Shown: positions 18,693 to 27,584, counted from the stretch's first letter. The stretch is DNA of 64,000 nucleotides from an uncultured Planococcus sp. (GCA_947502505.1 CANNAE010000002.1:62001-126000); one strand, 5' to 3'. Program-made: numbers and translations. Notes: generated by a model from the sequence alone, not told the origin.

Positions 18693-18962
18693 TTACACTT
18701 CCTTTGCTTCGTCGGCATGGCCGAGCGTATCGTTTTCTCTTTCAATCTCATCATCGATTCGGTTGCCAATTCTCCCCGCTATAAGCGTCAGCAGGAAAAC
18801 GCCGAACCAGCCCATCAAGATGGGCACAATGTACATGACCGGAAAGCCAAACAGCATGGCATCCACTGGAAAAACCGAAAAAATCAAACCGACATTTCCC
18901 ACCAGAATAAACGCGGCCGTCATCCAAATCGTAAATTGGACTTCTTTTTTGTAAGCTTTCAT
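18693..18962 (-). CDS. Symporter small subunit (DUF4212/DUF485 type)
   Basis: 89 residues with two membrane helices (FTIWMTAAFILVGNVGLIF and PVMYIVPILMGWFGVFLLTLI) and a charged C-terminal tail. This is the usual partner of the SSS transporter encoded immediately downstream. The reading frame stays open upstream, but the ATG at 18962 (MKAYKKEV) has GGGGAGGG and begins the conserved part, so it is chosen. Confidence 0.86.
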   Translation of the reverse strand: MKAYKKEVQFTIWMTAAFILVGNVGLIFSVFPVDAMLFGFPVMYIVPILMGWFGVFLLTLIAGRIGNRIDDEIERENDTLGHADEAKEV

Positions 18963-19074
18963 GAGGTTCCCTCCCCTTTGTGTAAGTTCTCTCTTCATGC
19001 ACCCCAGACTGAGCGTTCGCTCAGATTTTGCTCGTGCGCCTCCCTTCAAAATTATCATCTTAATAACTCCTTTG

Positions 19075-19104
19075 ATTGTAAACGCTTGCATAATTGCTAG
19101 TCAA
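19075..19104 (-). promoter_or_regulatory. Promoter with overlapping cre for the symporter operon
   Basis: On the minus strand TTGACT (19099-19104), an 18-base spacer and TACAAT (19075-19080). The cre TGCAAGCGTTTACA, palindrome-like, spans 19077-19090 and covers the -10 region, a position where CcpA would block initiation. This predicts repression on preferred sugars. Confidence 0.8.
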
Positions 19105-19354
19105 CCTAATTTTTATAAAATTTAAACAATTATATTAATAAGCTTATAGGCCACCTTCCTGTTCACATTCCATTTTATATGAGCTATTTATCCCCCTCTA
19201 TCTTCTACACTATCTTTTTCAGCTTCTTTTTATTTAAATTTTAAAAATATATAAATATAGTATTAATTCAAAATAAAATAGGGTTTTTCTTCCAATATAA
19301 ATGTATATTTCTGATTAATTATTCATCTTTTCTAAAAGCTTTTTATGAATGGCA
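19105..19354. other. AT-rich intergenic stretch without a gene
   Basis: About 250 bases of very AT-rich sequence upstream of the symporter promoter. No ORF, hairpin or recognisable operator was seen. Confidence 0.6.
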
Positions 19355-19390
19355 CAAAAAAACTGCGCCTTGGCATGAGCCAGGCGCAGT
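19355..19390 (-). terminator. Terminator of the TM-helix-repeat channel gene
   Basis: ACTGCGCCTTGGC / GCCAGGCGCAGT hairpin with one bulged base, followed by T7 on the minus strand. Confidence 0.88.
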
Positions 19391-19399
19391 AGACTTTTC

Positions 19400-20650
19400 T
19401 TACATATTCGGTTTTTCATCTTCTTCTTTCATTTTCTTTTCCATCTTAGCCAATTGGTTTTTCGCAAAATCGCGGCCGCCAATTCCGAAGGCGATGGCAA
19501 AGGCAACAGCCAAGCCTGCAATGATGAACAGGAAGGCCAGGTTGACGATGTTCGAAGCAAAGTTCAATTGATCCAGCGTCATGAAGATCGCGATGATGAA
19601 AATCGCATACTTGACGATGGCGCCGAACAATCGATTGCCTGAAGCACGCGTAATATAATTTCCAAGCATGCTGCCCCCGATGAGCCCAAGCCCCAGGATG
19701 ATCAACGAACTGATCAATAGCGGCAAGTACGCGATGATCGCGCTGCCGATGGAATTCAACACATCAAGCTGCAGGACATTCATGGCTTCAACCACGAAGA
19801 AGATAATGATGATCGCCTGCACGATTTTGCCGATGATCTGGGCAATATCAAATGATGGCTCTTTGTTCTTGTCAGGGCTCAAATAAGAAGAGAAGCGATT
19901 GATCCCCGTCCCATTCAATAAGCCAATCAATAGATCCGCGACGAATTTCGCAATGAAGACGCCAGCCAGGATCAGGATGATGCCGACGAAGATGTTCGGA
20001 ATCATGCCCAGCACCTGATTAAGCATCAGGACGATCGGCTGAGAGATCGATTCGATGCTCAACGTTTCAAGCGCGACCGTGACAATCGGGATCAATACGA
20101 TAACAAACACCACGTTCGCCAATACTTTAGCGAGCGTATTTTGGTCGCTTGGCGCCACACGCTCATTCGTTCCAGACTTATTGGTCATTCTATTGAACCA
20201 TTTATCGATGTTCATCGTGGCCAATAAGCTTTCCACCAGTTTCTTGACGAATTTCGCGATAAAATAACCAATGACCAAGATCAGGATTGCCATGAACAGG
20301 TTCGGCAGGAATGCCAGGAACTTGTCCATCATGTTCGAGATCGGTTGGGCGACATTATGCATATCGAGCGCTTGCAATACACTTGGAATGAACAGGATGA
20401 AGATTAGATAATAAAGAATTTTTCCGATAGAGTCCAGTTTGTCATCCGCATCTTCCTTCGTTTTAGCCATATGGCCTTTAACCATGGCATTGTCAACGCC
20501 AGCCTTCTTGAGTCCTTTCGAGAAAATAGCCCGGACGATGGTAGCGACGAGCCAAGCAACGACGAGCAGCAGTAAGGCACCGAGAATGTTCGGGATGTAA
20601 TTGATGATTGTGTTCCCGACATTCTGGAATGAATTGGTTACATCGTTCAA
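19400..20650 (-). CDS. Conserved TM-helix repeat protein, mechanosensitive-channel-like
   Basis: 416 residues with four to five similar units of the form YIPNILGALLLLVVAWLVA, FLPNLFMAILILVIGYFIA, MIPNIFVGIILILAGVFIA and AYLPLLISSLIILGLGLIGG. These match the TM_helix repeat found in CmpX-like and MscS-related proteins. Probably an integral membrane channel or stress protein; gating and substrate are unknown. The start is TTG at 20650 with AAAGGAG, ten bases upstream. The C-terminus is a charged coiled tail (LAKMEKKMKEEDEK). Confidence 0.82.
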   Translation of the reverse strand: MNDVTNSFQNVGNTIINYIPNILGALLLLVVAWLVATIVRAIFSKGLKKAGVDNAMVKGHMAKTKEDADDKLDSIGKILYYLIFILFIPSVLQALDMHNVAQPISNMMDKFLAFLPNLFMAILILVIGYFIAKFVKKLVESLLATMNIDKWFNRMTNKSGTNERVAPSDQNTLAKVLANVVFVIVLIPIVTVALETLSIESISQPIVLMLNQVLGMIPNIFVGIILILAGVFIAKFVADLLIGLLNGTGINRFSSYLSPDKNKEPSFDIAQIIGKIVQAIIIIFFVVEAMNVLQLDVLNSIGSAIIAYLPLLISSLIILGLGLIGGSMLGNYITRASGNRLFGAIVKYAIFIIAIFMTLDQLNFASNIVNLAFLFIIAGLAVAFAIAFGIGGRDFAKNQLAKMEKKMKEEDEKPNM

Positions 20651-20772
20651 CTGTATCAGCTCCTTTACAATTTAGTGGTTCATTTATAGTATCCCCCCTT
20701 ATATCTTTACTAAACGCAATCTGGCATCATAGCCGCTTAATTATAAAGAGCGGAAGGCTTTTTCTAAGCCCA

Positions 20773-20813
20773 ACAAGAAACCGCCAACGGAAATCCCGCC
20801 AGCGGTTTCTTGT
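20773..20813 (-). terminator. Probable terminator of the histidine kinase gene
   Basis: ACAAGAAACCGC / GCGGTTTCTTGT, a perfect 12-bp stem with a 17-base loop, just past the kinase stop. The T-run on the minus strand is weak, hence moderate confidence. Confidence 0.6.
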
Positions 20814-20826
20814 GTTCATTCAGTTG

Positions 20827-22971
20827 TTAATGATTCGGCAACAGGACGGTTACTTTGAACAAATCCCCATCTACCTCCAATTTCATCTGCCCGCCGTGAA
20901 GATCCACGATGGACTGGGCGATAGCGAGCCCGAGCCCCGAGCCTTTGGTTTGCCGTGAGGTGTCGCCGCGCTTGAAGCGCTCGAGCAATTCTTCAGTATT
21001 GTCACCCAGTTCGTAGCGCGTGACGTTTTTCATCGTCATGGCCAGTTCTCCAGCTCGCTCTGTCAGCGCAATATAGACACGGCTTCCCGGCAATGAATAC
21101 TTGGTGGCGTTCAGGATCAAATTATCGAGAAGGCGCCACCACTTCTGGCCATCAACGGAAGCATATACGGGGTGCTCCGGCGCCGCGATACGGACGTCGA
21201 GTTCCGCTTCCTGCACTGCTTCTTCATGTTCGGCCAAGGCTTGTGTAACCAATTGTTTCATATCCAAGCGCTGCTTTGAGAGTTCTGCGGTTCCGCTAGC
21301 CATTTTTGAAACTTCAAATAAATCTTCAATTAGTACTTTCAAACGCTCTGATTTCCGGTCGAGTATGTCGACGTATTTCCGTCGCTCTTCAATTCCTAGA
21401 TTTTCGTTTTTCAATAGATCCGTATAGGTGATGATCGAAGTGAGCGGCGTACGGAGGTCATGGCTAACATTGGTAATCAGCTCAGTTTTCAGGCGCTCGC
21501 TTTTTGCCCGTTCAGACACCGATGCCTTGTACCCATCCCGCAAAATATTCAAATGTTGGGCGTGGCGGCTAAGCGGCGACTTGCCTTTCACTTTCAATTC
21601 CGCTCCCATGCTTCCGGCAGCCAGCTGTTCCGTCCCTTTGAGCAGCCGGTTCAAATAACCAAAGCGCGTCATCAAAAACAGCAGCGACGGCAGCCCGATC
21701 AATAATGTAGCCGGCAGCCAAACAATGACTACGACCGGTTGTAATATCATGAATGCTGTTCCAGCGCCCCATAAAAACACTACTGCTAGCACCCAGACCA
21801 TCTGGAAGCCGATTGTGCGGTTGAGAAACGCATCTTTCGCCGAATAAACCTGGGAGGCCATGAAACTTTGTTGAATTTCTTCTTTAAAGAAACTCCATTT
21901 TTCGAAATGCTGCCATAGCCAAATTGCCTGCAATATAGTCAGCGACCAGAACAGAACTGCGAGTGCCAGTGCGATGAAGACTTCCAGGAAAGAGCCGCTC
22001 CCGCCTTCCCATGGCCTTGTCAACACTGCGGCGAAGTGGTTCGCAGCTGCCCAGGCGAATACAGTTGATACGATGAACCCGATAAGCTTCCACTCAACAG
22101 GAAGTTTTCGCCATTTATGATAGCTGGTTAATCCGGTATACCACCCCGTCCGAACTGGCCGTTTTTTGACTAGCCACCATGCACTGGCTGCTACTGCTGC
22201 CATCACAAAATAGAGGAAGAACTTAAGCAATTGGAATTGGTTCATTCCACTTTGCACCGCAGCTCCTGCCAGCCCCTTTTCGGGTATTTGGATGACTCCT
22301 GAAAAGCGTTTATCGGCCAGCGCGCTGTTGGCATCGTCATACGGAAAGTCGAAACTCCAATAGCCATTGCTGAAATAAAGCGGCTCTTGCGCAGAATACA
22401 GTTGTTCAAAAAAAGGCTCGTCGGTGATTGTTCCTTTGGTGAACACTTCGCCGCTGTCCAAATCCCTCAATTGATAGGCATAACCCGAAGCTTGGGCCTC
22501 AAATTGTCCTTGCTGTTCTGCCAATTGTCTAAGCGATTCTTCGTAATCCGCTTCGCGTTGCTCGATAATCGCTTTTTTCGCTGCTTCGTCGTCGGAAAAA
22601 TTTTCACGCACAGCCGAAATTTCCTCTCCGCGCTGCTCTTCCAATTCGTCCACTAAAGAGCTGTCGCCTTCTTCCTCTGCCGCTGAAATCGCATCCGCAT
22701 ATTGATCCCGGACGATCTGAATCTGGTCAGTTAGAGAAGCATGGTCCATGCGGTATTGGTCGAGTTCCCAGGAAGCGACCGATTGATCGACAGTGGAGGT
22801 TGGCGGAGCCAATTCGAACAGCAGCAGCCCATCCGTAAACCTGTCAAAATCATAACGAAAATCTTCTGTGTCCGTATAAGCCTTTCCAAAATAACCTGAT
22901 CCTTTTTCCATGACGGTCCATGCGCATAAGAGCAATAAGGAAAGGCCTGCAAGCCACATCCATTTCTTCAT
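20827..22971 (-). CDS. Membrane sensor histidine kinase
   Basis: 714 residues. One N-terminal membrane helix (5-21) is followed by an extracytoplasmic region of about 230 residues with a charged coiled coil (about 70-155), then several helices between 251 and 435. The cytoplasmic HisKA box is TNVSHDLRTPLTS (phospho-acceptor H504), and the ATPase domain has NLILNATKYS and KGSGLGLAIAQSI. The signal is unknown; five or six helices plus the coiled domain suggest an envelope cue. ATG 22971 has AAAAGGAG. Its response regulator lies just upstream, separated by a small ORF. Confidence 0.92.
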   Translation of the reverse strand: MKKWMWLAGLSLLLLCAWTVMEKGSGYFGKAYTDTEDFRYDFDRFTDGLLLFELAPPTSTVDQSVASWELDQYRMDHASLTDQIQIVRDQYADAISAAEEEGDSSLVDELEEQRGEEISAVRENFSDDEAAKKAIIEQREADYEESLRQLAEQQGQFEAQASGYAYQLRDLDSGEVFTKGTITDEPFFEQLYSAQEPLYFSNGYWSFDFPYDDANSALADKRFSGVIQIPEKGLAGAAVQSGMNQFQLLKFFLYFVMAAVAASAWWLVKKRPVRTGWYTGLTSYHKWRKLPVEWKLIGFIVSTVFAWAAANHFAAVLTRPWEGGSGSFLEVFIALALAVLFWSLTILQAIWLWQHFEKWSFFKEEIQQSFMASQVYSAKDAFLNRTIGFQMVWVLAVVFLWGAGTAFMILQPVVVIVWLPATLLIGLPSLLFLMTRFGYLNRLLKGTEQLAAGSMGAELKVKGKSPLSRHAQHLNILRDGYKASVSERAKSERLKTELITNVSHDLRTPLTSIITYTDLLKNENLGIEERRKYVDILDRKSERLKVLIEDLFEVSKMASGTAELSKQRLDMKQLVTQALAEHEEAVQEAELDVRIAAPEHPVYASVDGQKWWRLLDNLILNATKYSLPGSRVYIALTERAGELAMTMKNVTRYELGDNTEELLERFKRGDTSRQTKGSGLGLAIAQSIVDLHGGQMKLEVDGDLFKVTVLLPNH

Positions 22972-22972
22972 A

Positions 22973-23131
22973 TCACAAGTCTCCTTTTGTTAAGTGGCGA
23001 AGTGTGGCAAGCAAATCTTCCGGGGATTTGATGACAAAATCCAAAATAAAAGAAGAGCAGTAGACGATGCATATCGCAGCAACCGCAATCGCAGCGACCG
23101 ACCAAAGATCATTTTTCCATTTTGTAGCCAA
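22973..23131 (-). CDS. Small membrane protein between response regulator and kinase (52 aa)
   Basis: An open frame of 52 codons from TTG at 23131. It reads (M)ATKWKNDLWSVAAIAV, continues with one strong membrane helix (AAICIVYCSSFILDFVI) and ends in a charged tail (KSPEDLLATLRHLTKGDL). It overlaps the end of the regulator gene by 23 bases and stops one base before the kinase ATG, so all three genes would be translationally coupled. The only start is TTG, behind GTGGGG, so translation is not certain. A kinase-modulating membrane peptide is plausible; the function is not recognised. Confidence 0.58.
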   Translation of the reverse strand: MATKWKNDLWSVAAIAVAAICIVYCSSFILDFVIKSPEDLLATLRHLTKGDL

Positions 23132-23801
23132 TGCCCCACACCACCTTCACATATCTCGGATTTTTTGGATCTGCTTCGACCTTTTCCCGGATTTTACGGA
23201 TATGTACAGCGACAATATTTTCTGCATTATATGCCGGCTCCCGCCAGACCCGCTCGTAAATCTCACCGATGGAAAAGACACGGCCAGGATGCTGCATCAA
23301 CAACTCAGTTATATTGAATTCCGTCGGTGTCATGCGGATTTCTGTGCCGTCTACCTCAACTGTTTTCGACTCTGAATCCAGCCTCAATCCGTCGATTTCA
23401 AGTGTATGGCTGGACTGCCCGTAATCCCCAAGCGTCACGTAACGTCTGAGTTGTGATTTCACCCGCGCCATCAATTCCATTGGATGGAAAGGCTTCGTCA
23501 CGTAATCGTCTGCACCGATCGACAAGCCATGGATTTTATCGGAATCCTCGCTTCTGGCACTCAGCATGATGATCGGGATATTGCGTTTTTCACGAATCTT
23601 GAATGTTGAATGGATACCGTCAAGCTTCGGCATCATGATATCCATGATGACCAGATGCACTTGTGTCGTTTCCAGCAAATCGAGCGCTTCCTGCCCATCT
23701 GCTGCCCCTACTACCAGAAAGCCTTCATTTTTCAAATAGATGCTGATGCCTTCCCGTATTTCTTGGTCGTCATCTGCCACCATGACTGTCAGCTGTTCCA
23801 C
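23109..23801 (-). CDS. OmpR-family response regulator
   Basis: 230 residues: a receiver domain with acidic pocket (ADDD), phospho-acceptor D54 in VIMDIMMPK and conserved lysine in VTKPF, then a winged-helix output domain (RMTPTEFNITELLMQHPGRVFS, HIRKIREKVEADPKNPRYVKVVWGIGYKME). It pairs with the histidine kinase downstream. The GTG at 23801 (reading VEQLTVMVADDD) has AGAGGTGG and is preferred over a GTG three codons earlier. Three CTTAAGAATTT-like direct repeats upstream may be its own binding sites. Confidence 0.92.
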   Translation of the reverse strand: MEQLTVMVADDDQEIREGISIYLKNEGFLVVGAADGQEALDLLETTQVHLVIMDIMMPKLDGIHSTFKIREKRNIPIIMLSARSEDSDKIHGLSIGADDYVTKPFHPMELMARVKSQLRRYVTLGDYGQSSHTLEIDGLRLDSESKTVEVDGTEIRMTPTEFNITELLMQHPGRVFSIGEIYERVWREPAYNAENIVAVHIRKIREKVEADPKNPRYVKVVWGIGYKMEK

Positions 23802-23841
23802 ACATTCCACCTCTTTTCATTTCTGGCTTAAGTATAAAATG

Positions 23842-23886
23842 AAATTCTTAAGCGAAGCCCACTTAAATTCTGAAGAAATTCTTAAG
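23842..23886 (-). promoter_or_regulatory. Three direct repeats upstream of the response regulator
   Basis: AAATTCTTAAG (23842), AAATTCTGAAG (23865) and AAATTCTTAAG (23876) on the plus strand, i.e. CTTAAGAATTT in the direction of the regulator gene. Two are abutting at an 11-base period, the third 23 bases away. A TATACT -10 box lies at about 23834. OmpR-family regulators often bind such tandem repeats. Confidence 0.55.
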
Positions 23887-24745
23887 CTTTACGTTTCTTG
23901 CCGAAAGCAAGCAGCGCGATGCCGCCGATCAACAATGCCACCCCGACCCAAGACTGGCCGCTTAGCGCTTCACCGACGACAGCAACCCCCAAAACAGAAG
24001 CTGTCAGCGGTTCCGCAAGCGATAATGTGACCGCAGAAGAGGATGGAATGGTTTTCAATCCGCTCGAGAATAATAAATAAGCAAGGCTTGTCGCGGCAAG
24101 GCCCAAGTAAGCCACAATCATCAAGTTTTGCGGTTCCGCTAAATAGCCGGTATCCAGGAAAAACAGGAACGGCAATAGGCCAAGGCCGCTGAGCGAAAAG
24201 ATCACAGCCACCGCGGGTGCTACTTCCATGAGGCCCAGGACATTTTTGCTGAACATGGCGTATCCTGCAAATGCCAAACCTGCTAACAGCCCGAGCATCA
24301 CGCCGAGCGGGTCGACGATATAACTATCGCGGTTCGCAAAAAGCAAAATACAGCCAGCGACGGACAAGAAACTCGAAAACATCCAGACGCGTTCAGGTTT
24401 ACGTTTCATGACGAATACTTCCAATATGCCTGAAAAAGCTGGCGCGCTGCCGATTGCCACGACCGTCCCAATCGCGACGCCCGTCAATTGCACGGCTGAA
24501 AAAAAGAACGGTTGGAATAAGGCCATGCATAATGCGGAAAGCCCGACCCAAAGCCACGGAATCCTTACGCCTTTCAGCTTTCCTGAAATCCAGACAAATA
24601 CCAGAAGGCCAAACCCGCCGATTGCGAGACGAACTGCACCGATTGTCAACGGATGGGCTTCTCCTATCAGAAACGTCTGTGCTGTCCCGGTCGTTCCCCA
24701 AAGCATCGCCGCGAATAACACCCATATGTATGCTTTCATATTCAT
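23882..24745 (-). CDS. EamA/DMT family transporter
   Basis: 287 residues with ten predicted membrane helices in two EamA halves (AAMLWGTTGTAQTFLIG near 12-28; ALTASVLGVAVVGEALS-like segment near 245-262). Typical drug/metabolite exporters of this kind move amino acids or metabolites; the substrate is unknown. The stop lies within the direct-repeat cluster ahead of the two-component system, so readthrough into that operon is possible. Start ATG 24745 has a weak site; ATG at 24739 is an alternative. Confidence 0.87.
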   Translation of the reverse strand: MNMKAYIWVLFAAMLWGTTGTAQTFLIGEAHPLTIGAVRLAIGGFGLLVFVWISGKLKGVRIPWLWVGLSALCMALFQPFFFSAVQLTGVAIGTVVAIGSAPAFSGILEVFVMKRKPERVWMFSSFLSVAGCILLFANRDSYIVDPLGVMLGLLAGLAFAGYAMFSKNVLGLMEVAPAVAVIFSLSGLGLLPFLFFLDTGYLAEPQNLMIVAYLGLAATSLAYLLFSSGLKTIPSSSAVTLSLAEPLTASVLGVAVVGEALSGQSWVGVALLIGGIALLAFGKKRKA

Positions 24746-24870
24746 TAGTACACCACCGCTTTCTTGCTCTAAAGTTTAAGATGTTTTAAGCATAGTTGGA
24801 AAATAGCCATACTTGTGCTAGATTATGGAAAATTCATTCACACTCCTAAACATACCACGACACGAATGGT

Positions 24871-24899
24871 TTGAGATAGGGCTCAACTACCATTATAAT
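24871..24899 (+). promoter_or_regulatory. Sigma-A promoter of the excisionase-like gene
   Basis: TTGAGA, 17-base spacer, TATAAT. A TTGAG/CTCAA dyad starts in the -35 box and could be an operator. Confidence 0.72.
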
Positions 24900-24922
24900 A
24901 GAAGAAAAGAGGAGGCGATCGC

Positions 24923-25153
24923 ATGTATATGACAGTCCCGGAAACTGCCGCTTATTTGTCTATGCCGGAAGAGCAAGTCAACCGTTACGTACTTGAAGGC
25001 CGGATTCGCGCAGTCCACGACGGTGAACAATACTTGATCAACACCTCCCAATTCGAAAGCCATTTCCAACAGTTGGAAGTTGCCAAGCTTGAGCTGGAAG
25101 AATGGCGCGCTACGCCAATCCCCGCTGATATCGATGTAAAAGACGAGGATTGA
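24923..25153 (+). CDS. Excisionase-family HTH DNA-binding protein (76 aa)
   Basis: 76 residues beginning with a MerR/excisionase-type helix-turn-helix (MTVPETAAYLSMPEEQVNRYVLEGRIRAV) and ending with a short acidic helix. Such stand-alone genes are common in Bacillales chromosomes and do not by themselves indicate a prophage; no integrase is nearby. It has its own promoter, a GGAGG ribosome site and a terminator. Function unknown, probably a small transcription factor. Confidence 0.8.
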   Translation: MYMTVPETAAYLSMPEEQVNRYVLEGRIRAVHDGEQYLINTSQFESHFQQLEVAKLELEEWRATPIPADIDVKDED

Positions 25154-25162
25154 CGGAACGAA

Positions 25163-25199
25163 AAAAAAGATCGGAGCCTAATCGGCTTCGATCTTTTTT
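25163..25199. terminator. Bidirectional terminator between HTH gene and metX
   Basis: AAAAAGATCG...CGATCTTTTTT hairpin (AAGATCGgAGCC / GGCTtCGATCTT, G-T mismatch in the stem) with A- and T-runs on both sides. It serves both convergent genes. Confidence 0.88.
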
Positions 25200-25210
25200 G
25201 ATGGACGGAT

Positions 25211-26230
25211 TTATGCTAAAACATGGCTTTTGGCATTCACCGTCTTGCGTAATTGATCCTGTACATGATGTGCCCATTTTTCGAACTCCACCAAAAATCC
25301 ATCATGGCCAAAATCCGTGTCGATTTTTTCCCATCTGGCATTAGCTTGGGTTTCGACCCAAGGAATCATTAGTTCTCCAGGATATAAGAGATCGTGGCTA
25401 TAGGAAATCGATAACAGGTCAGCGGATAATTCCGCCTCCTCCACATCGTGCGTGTTCATCGCTTTCAATAAAACGAGATAACTGTTCGGATCAAAACGCC
25501 CGGCGAGTTTACGCCCTTGATAATTCAGATAGGATTGGACTTCAAAATCCTCTCCACAGCGCGCACGGCCGAAGCGGCCATTGAATAGTTTGCTGCTGCG
25601 GTACGTCACCATCCCGGCCATGCGGGCGATTTCAAATCCTTTCAGCCTGGTTTCCGGATCATAATCCCCCGACTGAAACTCGGGATCGTTTTCGATTGCC
25701 TGGATGCCGATATGATTGAACGCTACGCCATAATCCCCGTAATACGGCGTCACTGCGAGCGTGATTGCCGTATCCAGAAACTCCGGATAGAGCTGGGCCC
25801 ATTCGAGGGTTTTCATGCCGCCAAGAGAACCTCCGATGACCGCGGTGAGATGATCGATGCCGAGTAGCTCCAAGGCTTTTCGCTCCGCTCTCACCATGTC
25901 ACGGATGGTCAGTTCAGGAAATGACGCCCGGTAAGGTTGACCCGTTTCCGGATTGACCGAAAGCGGGCCTGTCGAACCATTGCAGCCGCCTAGCACATTG
26001 AATGTGATGACTTGGAATTGATCGGTATCCACCGCTTTTCCCGGGCCGATCAGCCCTGCCCACCAGCCGGGTTGATCCGCAGTTCCCACTGCGTATTGAT
26101 CGCCCGTCAGCGCATGGCAAACTAGAATCGCAGGCGCTGAACTTTCCCCGATGCGTTCATAAGCCAATTCGACTTCAGGCAATAGTTGATCTGATTCAAG
26201 TGTCAGCTGGCCGATGGATACTGTGCTCAT
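25211..26230 (-). CDS. metX: Homoserine O-acetyltransferase
   Basis: 339 residues of the alpha/beta-hydrolase MetX family: nucleophile elbow GGSLGGMKTLEW, VLGGCNGSTGP near 85 and the C-terminal His region DFGHDGFLVE. It acetylates L-homoserine with acetyl-CoA, the first committed step of methionine synthesis by direct sulfhydrylation. It starts 13 bases after metY and belongs to the same SAM-riboswitch operon. It is slightly shorter than many family members but all core motifs are present. Confidence 0.93.
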   Translation of the reverse strand: MSTVSIGQLTLESDQLLPEVELAYERIGESSAPAILVCHALTGDQYAVGTADQPGWWAGLIGPGKAVDTDQFQVITFNVLGGCNGSTGPLSVNPETGQPYRASFPELTIRDMVRAERKALELLGIDHLTAVIGGSLGGMKTLEWAQLYPEFLDTAITLAVTPYYGDYGVAFNHIGIQAIENDPEFQSGDYDPETRLKGFEIARMAGMVTYRSSKLFNGRFGRARCGEDFEVQSYLNYQGRKLAGRFDPNSYLVLLKAMNTHDVEEAELSADLLSISYSHDLLYPGELMIPWVETQANARWEKIDTDFGHDGFLVEFEKWAHHVQDQLRKTVNAKSHVLA

Positions 26231-26243
26231 CCCAATCCCCTCC

Positions 26244-27533
26244 TTACGCGTTCTCGAGTACTGCCGCTTGAATAGCTTGCTCCAAATCAGCGATCAAATC
26301 TTCATGGTTTTCCAATCCTACAGACAAACGAATCAACTCTTCCGTAACGCCAGTGTTTTTCAGCTCTTCTGCCGTCAATTGCTGGTGAGTCGTTGAAGCC
26401 GGATGGATGATCAATGATTTGGCGTCGCCAACATTCGCGACATGCGACCATAGATGAACGCCATCGATGACTTTGCGTCCTGCTTCTCTTCCGCCTTTGA
26501 TGCCAAAATTGACGATCGACCCGTAGCTGTCTTTCAAATATTTATCAGCAAGTGTTTTCGATGGATGTCCTTCGAGACCCAGGTAATTGACCCACTCGAC
26601 TTGCGGATGGTCTTTTAAGTATTCTGCAACTTTTTGCGCATTCGTCGCATGGCGCGGAATCCGCAGATGCAAGGTTTCAAGTCCCTGCAACAAGGCATGG
26701 GCGCTGTCCGCGCTGAGCGATGGGCCGAAATCACGCAATAGCTGGACACGCAATTTGGTAGCGAACGCCGCTTCCGGCACGTCGATGCCAAAACGGATGC
26801 CGTGGTAGCTTTCGTCCGGCTCGGTGTAGTTCGGGAAGCGTGGATTGTCCCAGTTAAAGCGCCCCGCATCGACCGCTACGCCGCCGATTGTCGTCCCGTG
26901 CCCGCCGATCCATTTCGTCGCGGAATGGATCACTACGTCTGCCCCGAATTCGATTGGGTTGCTGACAAAAGGCGATGCGAATGTATTATCGATTAAAAGC
27001 GGCACGCCATTTTCATGGGCGATATTAGCTACCTGCTCGACGTCGAACACATTCAAACTTGGATTTCCGATAATTTCACCGAACAAGGCTTTCGTTTTGT
27101 CCGTGATCGCTGCACGGAAATTTTCAGGATCGGTCGCGTCAACGAATTTTACGTTAATGCCATAACGCGGCAAAGTATTGGCGAAAAGATTATACGTTCC
27201 TCCATATAGATTGCTGTCGGCAATAATCTCATCTCCCGCTTCAGCGATATTCAATACGGAAAATGCGATAGCGGCCATGCCAGACGACAAGGCGACTGCT
27301 GCAGTCCCGCCTTCTAGCAATGCAACGCGCTGTTCAAACACATCGACTGTCGGGTTCATGATGCGGGAATAAATATTGCCCGCTTCTTTCAAGCCAAATA
27401 GGTTTTGGGCGTGCTCAGTATCTTTAAATACATAGGAAGTAGTTTTATGGACCGGTACGCCGCGTGCCCCTGTCACTGGATCTGGTTCTTGGCCACCGTG
27501 TAATAGTAGAGTTTCTGGTTTGAAGTTTGTCAT
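26244..27533 (-). CDS. metY: O-acetylhomoserine sulfhydrylase
   Basis: 429 residues of the Cys/Met PLP-dependent family, with the PLP lysine in SATKWIGGHGT and DNTFASPFVSNPIEFGAD upstream. It makes homocysteine from O-acetylhomoserine and sulfide. The long form (about 430 residues) is typical of MetY rather than MetB/MetC. ATG 27533 has AGGAGG; the frame extends 17 codons upstream but that part lies next to the riboswitch terminator. It is first in the metY-metX operon. Confidence 0.93.
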   Translation of the reverse strand: MTNFKPETLLLHGGQEPDPVTGARGVPVHKTTSYVFKDTEHAQNLFGLKEAGNIYSRIMNPTVDVFEQRVALLEGGTAAVALSSGMAAIAFSVLNIAEAGDEIIADSNLYGGTYNLFANTLPRYGINVKFVDATDPENFRAAITDKTKALFGEIIGNPSLNVFDVEQVANIAHENGVPLLIDNTFASPFVSNPIEFGADVVIHSATKWIGGHGTTIGGVAVDAGRFNWDNPRFPNYTEPDESYHGIRFGIDVPEAAFATKLRVQLLRDFGPSLSADSAHALLQGLETLHLRIPRHATNAQKVAEYLKDHPQVEWVNYLGLEGHPSKTLADKYLKDSYGSIVNFGIKGGREAGRKVIDGVHLWSHVANVGDAKSLIIHPASTTHQQLTAEELKNTGVTEELIRLSVGLENHEDLIADLEQAIQAAVLENA

Positions 27534-27584
27534 TGTTAATTCCTCCTGTTTGTTATGATAGTTTGTTCGGTTTGAGGAGGGCAC

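Noticed and set aside
20690..20722. Possible sigma-B promoter (GTTTAG then GGGATA) ahead of the TM-helix repeat gene
   Set aside because: The -10 box matches only 4 of 6 positions; not enough to claim.
24923..25153. Prophage or integrative element suggested by an excisionase-like protein
   Set aside because: No integrase, attachment repeats or phage genes nearby; such HTH proteins are common as chromosomal regulators.
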